The notes below the pieces were generated by a model, which made no database searches, was not told the DNA's origin, and was given only the letters and a program-made list of their open reading frames with translations. A DNA stretch of 64,000 nucleotides from Brachionus plicatilis (taxonomy: Eukaryota > Rotifera > Eurotatoria > Ploima > Brachionidae), in contig QEOQ01000122.1 in assembly GCA_010279815.1 (NCBI GenBank), positions 1,063,493 to 1,127,492 of the forward strand, in the 5' to 3' direction. Shown one piece after another: positions 11,432 to 23,100 of this stretch (its first letter is position 1; each line of letters opens with the position of its first letter). The position numbers and the translations under genes were made by a program.

Positions 11432-12421
11432 ATGTCAACTCAAAACTATTCCACAAAAGAAGCTGATTCTGTGTGCAAGGTATGTGGCGATGAGGCATGT
11501 AACTGGTACTATGGAGCCATGGTATGTGAAGCTTGTAAAAAATTTTTCATCCGAAGCAAAAAGGAACAAAAAAGAAAGTACATGTGTGTTGCCAATAAAC
11601 AGTGTAACATTACCAAATCTACCAGAGCCAATTGCCAGTATTGTCGATTTAAGAAATGTGTTCAAGTGGGTCTTGACCTGAGCAAAAAAGCCTCTCAAAT
11701 CGAAATAAATTCTCTGGTTCAAAGTCTAAAATGTGCCGTTTGCAGCCAACAGCCATCCGGGATCCATTTTGGCGTGATGTCTTGTGAGGCATGTAAGGGA
11801 TTTTTTCGCCGATCGGCTCTTGTCCATGCAGATAATCCTCTCAAATGTAAGTCAAACGGAAGCCAGAACTGTCTAGAATTGACCAACAGAAGCTGTAGAT
11901 ATTGTCGATTTAAAAAATGTTTAGAAGCTGGCATGTCTTTGGACAATTCAAAGTTGGGCCGAACAACAAATAAAGTTAAGCAGGAAATAATTAAAAAAAA
12001 GAAAGAAAGAGAAATCGATGATCAATTTGATTCAATTCAAGGCTTAACCAAACAAAATCCCTGCAAAAAAACTCGATACAACTTTCAAGAAAATCAATTT
12101 AATAATTCATTATCATCAACCTCATCCTACAGTTCAACAGAATCGCTTCCGCAAATAACTGTCACCTATTCGGATACAACTAATTCCGATCAATATTTTT
12201 ATCAAAATCCACCATACAATCAAACACTAACAAATATCAATTATCTTATGAATAATCAGCACAACTTTTATGCTACAACTAATGAAGATCAATTGAGCCA
12301 AAGCCAAAGCAATTCATTTCTATTTAATCCTTATAGTAATAGCAATGTGTATTCATTCAATGCTCCAAATGTCAACCAAAATACCATGTCCCTAACTAAT
12401 TTTAATTTTAATTCATTTTAG
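11432..12421 (+). CDS. Nuclear receptor with two DNA-binding domains and no ligand-binding domain
   Basis: An uninterrupted 329-residue reading frame. DBD1 spans residues 15-80 (C15, C18, C32, C35 of finger one; C52, C58, C68, C71 of finger two) with P-box CEACKKFF. DBD2 spans 101-168 (C101, C104, C118, C121; C139 or C147, C155, C158) with P-box CEACKGFF. This pair of P-boxes is characteristic of the 2DBD-NR family of invertebrates. After DBD2 come a basic stretch (KVKQEIIKKKKERE) and about 140 residues rich in N, S, Q, Y and T up to the stop. There is no helix-rich ligand-binding domain and no splice donor leading to one, and a poly(A) signal follows within 10 bases. Family members normally keep an LBD. 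The product probably binds DNA in the nucleus as a ligand-independent regulator or competitor (inference). Confidence 0.9.
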   Translation: MSTQNYSTKEADSVCKVCGDEACNWYYGAMVCEACKKFFIRSKKEQKRKYMCVANKQCNITKSTRANCQYCRFKKCVQVGLDLSKKASQIEINSLVQSLKCAVCSQQPSGIHFGVMSCEACKGFFRRSALVHADNPLKCKSNGSQNCLELTNRSCRYCRFKKCLEAGMSLDNSKLGRTTNKVKQEIIKKKKEREIDDQFDSIQGLTKQNPCKKTRYNFQENQFNNSLSSTSSYSSTESLPQITVTYSDTTNSDQYFYQNPPYNQTLTNINYLMNNQHNFYATTNEDQLSQSQSNSFLFNPYSNSNVYSFNAPNVNQNTMSLTNFNFNSF

Positions 12422-12429
12422 ACTTGTAT

Positions 12430-12435
12430 AATAAA
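12430..12435 (+). terminator. Poly(A) signal of the 2DBD receptor
   Basis: AATAAA nine bases after the stop codon at 12419-12421. It supports the view that the gene ends here and that no LBD exon follows. Confidence 0.6.
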
Positions 12436-14121
12436 ATGCGTACCAGTTCTCAATTCTATTTCCGCCTATTTTCGATTTAAAATTCTATCAAATTTTTCTG
12501 ATTATAACATAATCTTTCTTCTTTTGTCAATGAATATTAAACAATTAATAAATAAAAAAAATTTTAATTAATTAATCTTTTTTTTTATTATATTCATAGA
12601 TATGAATAATGTAATTTGATCGTGATCCCTAGACTCATAATTTATTCACTTGGTAAATAATTGTACTTCCCTGGAGAGGAAATCATTAAATTGGTTGTTA
12701 TTTTCATGCATTTTAATTCTCTATTTAATAAATAATTTTTTTCAGGAAAAATTTACCACTAAAATAATAGAGCTAAAAATAAAGCTATCGTTTTCTAATC
12801 ATTTTAAAAGTATTTTATCAGATAATAGTCTTACGATTTGTTCTTTCGGAAGAGAGCTCTTAATGCTTTAAATGTAATTATATTGTTACGTAACCAAAAT
12901 AAAATTTTTATTTCTTCTAAAAAATAAACTCTTGGCTACATAATTTTTGTTTATTATTTTCCCAATTTACCTACTCTTTAACTTAAATTATACTTTATGT
13001 AAGTACAAAAATCAAATTATAAGAAAATTTTTATTGATTTAATAAAATCTTGTTTAATAATAGAATCAATTTCAAAGTCATGGACCCCGCTAAATTTATT
13101 TTTTAAAAATGAGTTTATAAATGTAAGAAGATTTTTGAAAATTCAATTTCTTTAGAATATGGCACGCAAAATTTGTTACTTTTAAATTTGAATGAGTCTA
13201 TTTTGGAATTAGAATAACTTGATAATACGTTAGACCACACATTAGATAGCTAGAGAGTTAAACAATACAATTTATTAGTAAGTTTTTCATTTTGACACGT
13301 TTGGAAGCTAATCCGTGCCAAAAACCAAAAACTGAAAAAAACATATTCTAGCATTTTGGAATGAAGACAAAAATTAAATTTAGCAGTGGTTCATGATTTT
13401 TGGTTATTTTTTGTAACTAAGAACGTGCTCCTGTTTATTTTGATATAAAATTATTTTTTCAAAATATTTTCTATTTTGCGTTTTCTAAGGCCTAAATCAA
13501 ATATAAATAATAATAATAATTATTCAATTAAAAATAATTTTATGCTCAATTTTTTTCAATTTAATATTTTAATTTATTGGTGCAAAAAAAAAAAATCCAA
13601 AAATTAATGAACTATAATATGAAAAACAAAGTAATGTATGACATTGCATTAATATTAAGTGAATTGAAATATGGCGCCTTGGGCTCTTTTTTCTTCCAAA
13701 GACAAACAATGTATCACTACTATTTTATTAATTAAAACTGAGAGCTAAATTTGGTCACAAATTTGAAATTTGCACCACCATCTCCGTGATTAATTAACAA
13801 AATCGAATGTTACTCAAATTGTCAACTGAAAATAATTCAAATTATTCTCTTTCGACATAAGCTCATTTTTTTCATTTTTTTTTTCTTGTTGTTGTTGTGA
13901 GCCAGCCAAGTTATTTTGCTCGCATTTTCTAACGATTTAGATTATAATAAATTATTTTTATTTTGTTAAATTATTAAAAAAAAAACTCAAAATTTCAATA
14001 AAATTTAAAAAAAAAAAAAGTCTTTGCAAAAATAAACCAAAATAATTTTTTAAACGTATTAGTCATATCAATAAAAGAGAGAAAGAGAGAGAGAGAGAAA
14101 CAAAAATAAAACAGCGATCAA
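12436..14121. other. Intergenic region before DOP1
   Basis: A/T-rich, with no convincing reading frame. A purine tract (GAGAGAAAGAGAGAGAGAGA, about 14076-14099) lies directly before the DOP1 start codon and is probably 5' UTR. I see no other features. Confidence 0.5.
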
Positions 14122-17100
14122 ATGAGTTTGCTTAGTCCGGAAGAGCTGACTCTTCTTCATACCGACAACAAATACAAGGCCTATGTGAGCTCGATTGAAA
14201 AGTGTCTCAAAAATTTCGAGTCCTCGTCCGAATGGGCCGATCTTATATCGTCTCTAGGCAAGCTAAAAAAAGTGATTCACTCATCGCCCAAGTACCACTA
14301 CATCCCCAAAAGAGTGAATGTGTGCAAACGACTGGCGCAGTGTTTGCATCCGGCGCTGCCCAGCGGAGTGCATCTAAAAGCCCTGGAGGTGTACACATGC
14401 ATCTTTCAGAACATTGGCGCCGAAAGCCTGGCCAAAGACTTGTTCTTGTACTCGAGCGGTCTGTTTCCGCTGCTGGCCAACGCGGCTCTCAGCGTCAAGC
14501 CAGTTCTGCTCAATTTGTACGAGAGCTATTTTTTGCCGCTGAAAAAATCGCTGCGGCCCGGACTCACCGGTCTGCTGATCGCCGTTCTGCCCGGTCTAGA
14601 AGAGGGCTCCGATTTTTATCAGCGCACATTCAATCTGATAAAAAACATCTGTCTTGCCCAGTCTGACAGTGGAGCCAGCGTGACCAACATAAACAATTAC
14701 ATAGCTGATGACAAGTACTTTCACTCGTGCATTTGGTCGGCCATCATCTCCGAGTCCTACATCCGATTTGCAGCCATTCAGTTTATGCTGAGCAATTACG
14801 AGCTGAAGAAAAGAAGCGGCGGACCGGTCAACGCCAACGACCAGCTCTATCTGATCGGCAATTCCATTGATTTAATGATAAGCGCAATTTGCTGCTGTCT
14901 CCAAGATGCCAACTCTCTGGTACAACGAAGCATACTTGACCTCATTTGCACGTGTCTGCCGATGAGCACCAAAAACGTGACCCGAAGCGACAAGGTACAA
15001 TTGGTCACAGTGGCCATCCATGTGGTGCTGAGACGCGACATGACCCTCAATCGAAGAATTTACTCGTGGCTCATGGGAAACGGGTCGAGCAGCGAGGAGT
15101 CGAAAAAAAATGACAAAAAATACTTTGAAGCCCATTCGAAGAGCATTCTAATTCAATCGATCAAAACGCTGCTGAACAAAAAAGAAGCGTCGTCCATTCT
15201 CTATTTGCTGAACGACGAAATGCCGGTGGTGGCCAGCCAAGCAGGCACCGTGTCGCACACTGGCCAAAGTGCCCAGATCAGTCCTGGTGCTGCGACTACC
15301 CTCAAGTTGATAAAAATAATTTCCAATCTGGTCGAGCGTCAAGACATCGGACAGGCCATCATTGACGACATTCTCTTGGATCTTTTGTTTTATGTTTATA
15401 AAGAATATTCATTTTTGAATTTAAATAATGGACCGGTGAGCTCAAATGTGCAAAGTTATCTGAGCATTAAGAAGGGCACTAGCAATTTTCAGCATGTGCA
15501 GCAGCAGCAGCAGCAAAGTCAAAATTTAAAAGATTCAAATGAGCTCAAAAAAGCCGCCTGCAATTTTTTGTTTCACTCGTTTCAGATCTTTTTCATTTGG
15601 GACTTTTGTGCAAGCAAATTTGAGCACATTTGCAAGAACTTCACAAGCAGCAATCGACTCGAATCGGCTTCTTCTCACACAATTACGTCAGAGAGTGTGC
15701 ACAGCTCTACGCTCAATCCTGCTCAACTTTGCGATTTGTACGAGTTCATTCTTGAGCTTTTGGCTAATTCAGTAAGTCTAAAATTGTTATTTATTTGCTC
15801 GTTTTTTTCAGACATGTTGCTATCAATGGGTATTTGGCAACAATGGATCAGGATTAAAATTTAATAAAAAGAGAGTATAAAATTTAAGTATTAAGTAAAA
15901 TACTCAAATAAAATTAAAGTTAATAAAATATACTTATAAAAATACGGAAAAAAAGACAACAAAGTGTAACATACTTTGTTGCACCTTTTTTACTTAAAAA
16001 TTATGTTTCACTTTTTTGAAGTTTTTTTTTAAGTATTCTTTATTAACTTAATATTTATTTAAGTATTTTACTTAATACTTAAATTTTTTTCATGCTTTAA
16101 TAAGACAAAAAATAAAATATCAATAAGATTTAAATTGATTATTAGTTTATTTTACTAAAAAAAAAAGAAAATAATGATTTTATTTTAGATAATAACAAAG
16201 GTGCAACAAAGTATGTTGCACTTTGTTGCAGTATTTTTTTAAGTAAATTTTATTAACATTAATTTTTATTTTTAATTCATCAAAAAAGAGGAAGAATTCT
16301 ATTACAATTTGTATTTGAATTTCACAATACCAATAAGTCTTAAAAATATCAGAGTTTTTTAAAATTCTCATATATAAAAATTCAAGTCCGTACTTTAAAA
16401 TTTAATTTTTTAAAAGTCCGAGCCACTTGAATTTTTTGCCCTTCCAATAATTTATTTTGAAGGTCAAATGTTCAGCATTGTGAATCAAAAACAAAATATT
16501 GAAAAATTCCAAAGATTGAGTTCTGAAGGACCAAAACATGTTCTTTAAATTGTAGCAACTGATAATCCTTTGTACCACCACTTAAAGTTGAATTGGATTT
16601 TTTATATAATTTAATATCCTAAATTTACTATTTTCTAAGTTTTGCAGAATCAGTATTACTGGTCGTACAAAGTATGTATCAGTTGCTAAAATTTGCAGAA
16701 CATGTTTTGGTCCTTCAGAACTTAAGCTTTGGAATTTTTAATATTTTTTTTTTGATTTTTGCTCCAAATTTCACAACGCCCAAATGCTCTTTAATGTTCA
16801 ATAAAAATTAAAAGTCTTTAACTCAAATTTAATTTAATTTAGCTCAAGTCAAGTCAAGTAATTAAAGTCCGGACTTGGACTTTAATAAGGGACTTTAATA
16901 TAGGACTTTTATGGGATTTTTATGGGACTTGACTTAAGACTTGTGACTTTTAAATCACACTGAAAAATATCAAGTCAATAATTTAAATTAAATATTCTTT
17001 TTATTTCATTTAAAATGACTTTTGAGTTTTACAACAATATGACTGTTTAATTACTGACTTTAAAAATTTCAAATTATTTTTTTATTTTTAATTTAAAAAA

Positions 17101-20100
17101 GAGTAACGATCACAAAAGTTAAAATGTAAATCAATTTAAAGGAAAAAAAAATTATGTGTTGGTGAACATTTTTAAACAATATTTTCATTTAATGCCTGAG
17201 GGTTATTAAAATTTTAAAAAAATCGAGCTAAAAAGATAATTTTTAACTTTTTAATTTTGAAATAAAAATTTTATTTATAAATTTTTTTTTCTCAAGGATA
17301 TGTACAATGAAATTCAGACAGAACATTTGCCAGTGATGCTAAAGCGAATTATTCAGACAATTACCAATTATTGTGAAAAAATGACAAATCAAGACTTGAG
17401 TAAATCATTTCTTTTGTGCTTGAAAATTTTAAACAAAGTATGTGAAAATTTATTTTTTTCATAAAATTTATTAATTTTCTCAATCGCTTGATTTCACTCG
17501 TTGATCACTGCTTTTAGAAAAATCACTCTAATTACAAAGTAACTTATATTCTTAGAAGAAAAATAATAAATACTTGAGCCTTTAGAAATGAGAAACAAAG
17601 CCAGGTTTTTTCTATCATTAGATAGAAAAATACTTTTTAAAAATTTTAATCACTAGATAAAATACTGATGCTTGGTTCGTTTTTTCACATCGAGTAGGCA
17701 TCTTGAAATTTAGGATCAAAAAAATCAGATCAAATAGTATTTTGTTTATAACTTTTGAATGGTACTTGAATGACTTTTGAATGGATTAGAATGGTCTCTC
17801 TGCAAAATGCTAAATAATGCAAAATACATGCTGAATATTGTGTGAGGCTCTGCAAAAACTCTGCATTTTGCAGCAAAATGCACGCCATTAAAAAGCATTT
17901 AATTTGACTGCCGATTTTAAATGCAGAGTTTTTGCAGAGCCTCACACAATATTCAGCATGTATTTTGCATTATTTAGCATTTTGCAGAGAGACTTAATCA
18001 AGTACCATTCAAAAGTTATAAACAAAATACTATTTGATCTGATTTTTTTGATCCTAAACTTCAAGATGCCATCGAGTATCTTATCTCAAGCTTTTAATAT
18101 AACCAAACTGTTTCAAAAATGATAATATTTCCCTCGAAAAATTCAAAATATTTTACTCATCTAGGAATAGACCTATAAAATAAATTTAAATAGTTTTGAA
18201 ATTGCAAAATTTTAAGTTAATTAAAAATAATATTTAAATACACTATTTGTTTATTTATTGCATTTTATCTGTACTTAAGAAAACGTATGATATATTCACA
18301 GTCAATGGTTTAGTTAATAACTTTTTATAATGACTTGAAATTAGCTGGAATAAAAACCAGGTAGATAATTAGACCAGACTAAGCCAATCAGAAAATTTAA
18401 TTTCTAAACCAAAAAAATATTAAATGTTTAAAAAATTCCTTATCATTTAAAACATTGAATTCTCAAGGTATTGATATATTTTTCGAGTTGTTTAAATTTT
18501 TATTATCAGATAGGAACTAAAAAATACTAGGCCTAGTAAAAAAAAAATTGAACCATAAACTTAAATTTTTTTGATACAATAAATAATTCCTAAAAAATAC
18601 TCTTAAATTAGTTTGAAAGATAATGTTTTTCTTAAGTAATTTAAATAATCTTTGGCGTTATGCTCTTTTTGAACCTCTTTTAAATATTGTAGAATGTAGT
18701 TTGTTTGATCCATTTATATGAATATTTAAGAGTTGGTCAAAGTCAGATTTGACTTTATAAGTTAATCGACATTTTCTAAAGCATTTTATTTTTCAAATAA
18801 AAATTTCATCAACAGATAAGTGCTCTTGTCATGAAAGACTTTTTATTTAAATATTATAGAATAATATTTAAAAAATTGAACAAAATCATTTATAAAAGAA
18901 AAAATTGAGAAATGTAAGTTGAAATAAGTTAAATTTTTAAATTTAAAAATCAGATTTATATTATCGAATAAATAATATAAATAATAAAAGTTATTAGAGT
19001 TAATAACTTGAAATTTGAACCTGTATAATTAAAACAAGGAAAATAAAAGAAATACTTTTTATATTATTTTTTTTTGATTTTCAGATGAATATTTATAAAC
19101 AAAGACTTAATGAGGATGTTAATCATTCTTTCATAAGTTCTAATAAAAATGACCACATTCTAAATTTTAAATTTCAAAATAAGTTAAAACTCTTTTCTTG
19201 CTATATCAAAATATTTTGATGGTGACCAAACACTATTGCTCTTTGGTAATCATGTTGATTTTGATTTTAGCATTTTCTTACAGACAATTGAGACTAAATT
19301 CTCCAATTTATAATTCCGAAGTTCTGAATTATACCAGACAATAAATTGAATTTTAAAATTTAGCAATTTCAATTAATTATATATTTAGATGAAAAGAACT
19401 CAAATTCCCCTATGTTTGATTCACTTAAAAACTTAACTGAAAAATTGAAACAATTAAAAAAAAATTTATTCAAATTTAAGATTGATCCACGTCAAATATC
19501 TCAAATTGAAAACCAAGTATACTTTGTTTGGACAAAATTTTTTGAACGCTTTTAACAAGCATTGTGAATTTTAGAGAAAAAATAAAAAAAGTAAAAAATT
19601 TTTTTCTAAAAGCCCAAATTTGGTTTTGTTAATTCAGTGAACTGACAAATTCAAGGCATCACCTAGTTCCATTACCTTTGCAAAAAATTCTAAAAAAAAA
19701 ATGTTTGAAAATTACATTGCAGAATATTTGACAGATTTCAATTTAAATTTTGCTAATTTTTTTTGTTAGATCAAAATTTTTTTACTTTATTTTACTTGAT
19801 TTTCTTTTAATTTTATTTTCTCTCCAGAGGTCTAAAACTATTTGAACAAACGCTGCGATAACAGAATCTTTTTTTCAATATTAAAACCCAAAAAATAATC
19901 GAATTTTTTTCTCTAATTTAATATTAAAAAGTAATATAAATTTTCAAAAATATTTATTAAAAATTAATAATTAAACAGCTATAAAAAACTGTTGACATAA
20001 AGACCCATGAAGTTTGCTATATTGGTCAAAAATTTTGTAATGTTTTCACTAATTTTTTGCTTAGATTCAGTAATTCTTAAAAAATTTGAATTAATTATTA

Positions 20101-23100
20101 TTTTTATATTCTTGATGAAATAGAATTGTACAATAGAAGATTAAAATTTGCCATATAAACTTCTCGAGTCTTAATCGTTAACAAAAAAATCTGGATTGGT
20201 CAAATCTTTGAATTATATTGGGATGTGTATAATTGAAAATTATTTTTTTACCTTTTTGTTTAATGTTTATAATTAACTTTTTTAAAATTTGCACAAAATT
20301 TACTTTTTTTTACTTTGGTAATTTTGGTAATTAAACGTATTTCTGATTTTGGGAAAGGTATTCCGAATTTCGAACTGTTTTCATTATTTTTTTAAATTTT
20401 GCTAAAAAATCCATTATGTAATTATTTTGTAATTATCACTAAAGTCGAGCATTTACGTTAATTTAAAAATTAGAGAGAAAAATTAATATTTTGGGGTTTT
20501 TTATTCAAAATTTGGTTTATCGATACTAAAGAGGATGGAATTAACTGATAGATTGAATGTAACAGTTGATACATACTTCAGAACAAAATTTCTAGGCTTT
20601 TAATACAAAAAAAAAAAATTCAGTTTTTTCATTTTTATTCTTTTTTTTTGTTATCTAAAATTCACAGTGCCTTGGATTGATATTCCTTGTATTTAAACTA
20701 ACTGCTGTCAACTAACTGGGTTTAGCTCTTAGAATTTTTAATTTTTTAAACATGCTAAATTTTACTTTTAAATAAAGTTAATTAAATTGAGTAAAAAAAA
20801 AAAAAAAAAAATTTTTTTGTTTCCAGATAGTGCCAAAAATATCAGTACGAGAGTCCAATTTGAGCACTGGTGGTAGATCGCGCAAATTAAGCATCAAAAA
20901 AGCGTCAGCCGACGAGAACCCAGCGGACACAATCGAACAAATAGCCAAACAAGTGATGGACGATCTAATCACAAATGTGGAATGCAGCCTGACCATCACA
21001 TCCAGCTCAACAGGCGACCAAGAGCCAGACGACAAATTGCTCATGATCGAACAGTGTCTGTCCTCGCTCAAAAAGCTCACGCACACTTTTCTCCATTGCC
21101 ACATGTTCAACGAGGACCAGGCGGACCAAGTGGACAAATCGTTCCAAAGCCTATTGGGCAAAAGCTCGCCGAGCAACGACGACGGCTACCTGTGCGATCC
21201 GGACCTGAACAACTTATCGCTCATCAAACTCAAAACAACCAGTCTCCACTATCTCCAATCGTACCAAACTCTCAACAAACTTCTCATCAAAATGCTATTT
21301 TTTCCGCGCGAACAACACAACAGCGGCAAGTCGAGCGACGAGCAGCCGGAATGGCGCGCGGTCACCACCTTCGAAGAGTGGCTCAAAGACCTGTTCGTAA
21401 TAGCGTGCTGCGGCCAGATGACCAACCGCAAGCAGCTATTCGAGCTTCAGTCGGTCAGCTTGAACACTCTCATCGAGCTGATGCACCTGAGCGAGAGCAT
21501 AAACGGTCAGTGCGTGAAGCGGTCGCGCACCGACCCCAAGTGTCTGCTGCAGACAATTTTTTCTCCGGGCCAGCTCGATCTGGTGTTCAATCGGTCCAAG
21601 TTTGGTCACGTGACCGCCCAGATGCTCTGGTCGCACTTGTGTCCGGCGCCGAGTCAACTGGAGCCGGCGCTCAACTGCACGGACAAGCGCGCCTCCATTC
21701 TCTTCTGTTTGCTGCACGAGCTCTTGCCCAGCAATTTGTGCGAGCAAATAATTGTGAAAAATTTTGTGTGCAACAGCAGTGATTTGAGGACGCGAGTGGA
21801 CGCGTTCGGCCGATTCACGCGTCTCTGGCACTGGTCGCGCGAGCTCAACTCAAACAAACACTTGGACCAGACCGACGAGCTGAGCGCCAGCACCATCAAG
21901 TACGGCAAGCTGAGCAAAACGTTCGACAAATTTTTGCTAGTGCTGTTCGACCAGTTGGGCCGGGCGGACGCGCCGAGCTCGCTGAACAAGCTCGTGCAGC
22001 AGTGGCTCGCCAGCGCCATCACCGACTGCAACGACCTTGCCAGACTCGTAGACGTGCTGCTCGTGTCGCTGCTTCACCCGAGCACAGCGCGCATTTCCGT
22101 CCAGCACTTTGTCGACAAGCTGCTGAACGGGGACGCCGACACCGTCTCCAAGTCCGGCCTGGCCTCGCCGGTCTCCGACTACGAGTCAAAAGTGTACGCG
22201 ATCAGCAACGAGGACGGCAATGTCAAGTACCACGTTAACAACGCCACAGACGCCGCTGTCAAGCCGTCCGTCCAACAACAACAGCAAATGTTCATGCTGA
22301 CGTCACTAGAGCAGAACAAACCGGTGAGAAACGCGAACATAGAGCTGCCGTTGAGCGTATTGAACGCGTCATCGCTGAGCTCGGCGATCAGTCTGCGGAT
22401 AAATCCGTTGTTGGACGGCGATGACGAAACCGAGGAGGAGAACAGCTCGCAGAATCGTCGTCTTTTGGAAAATTACAAGGCCATTAAGCTCAAGCAGAAC
22501 GTTTCGCCGTCGCTGACGTCCGTGTCGGCCAATGCGGCCGACCAGTCCATTCAGAGCATGGAGACGGAGTTTTTGTCCGATGAGGAGGACGAGGAGATGG
22601 AGGAGGAGGAGGAGGAGATGGAGGAAGAGGAGGAGGACGAGTACGAGACGTTTGCCGCCAGCGACCACGAGTCAAGTCGGGACGACGATGGTCAGAGTGG
22701 CGACTTGACTTTGAAAAGGTGGCGCAGCAGCCTTGGCAAAAAGAGCCGCCGCTTGAGGATTAAGGACAAGCTGAAAAAGTGGTCGTCGTCCACGCTCATC
22801 AGCGAACAGCTGGCCCAGTCGCTGCTGCTCAAAAGCAAGGAGCTGGTGGTCGATGTGGACGCCGGTGTGCAGCCGGCCTATGCCCACTTGCTCGTCTACA
22901 CCAACTGCGCAAATTTGCAGCCAATTCAGCAAGGCAATTGTGTGCTGGTCGTTTCCAAGTACTCGAACACAAGCTATGACCATGTCAAAGTGTTGTTTGT
23001 TCTCAAGTGTATTGAACAGCTGGTGGTGAAGTGTGAGAGCGATTTTTTGCTCTGCATCGTACAGAGCACTTTGTCCGATCAGAATTTGGTGCATTCGGCC

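Noticed and set aside
11391..11681. Overlapping frame 11391-11681 (+) and frames 11435-11722, 11719-11946 (-)
   Set aside because: Shadows of the nuclear receptor; all zinc ligands and P-boxes lie in the frame starting at 11432.
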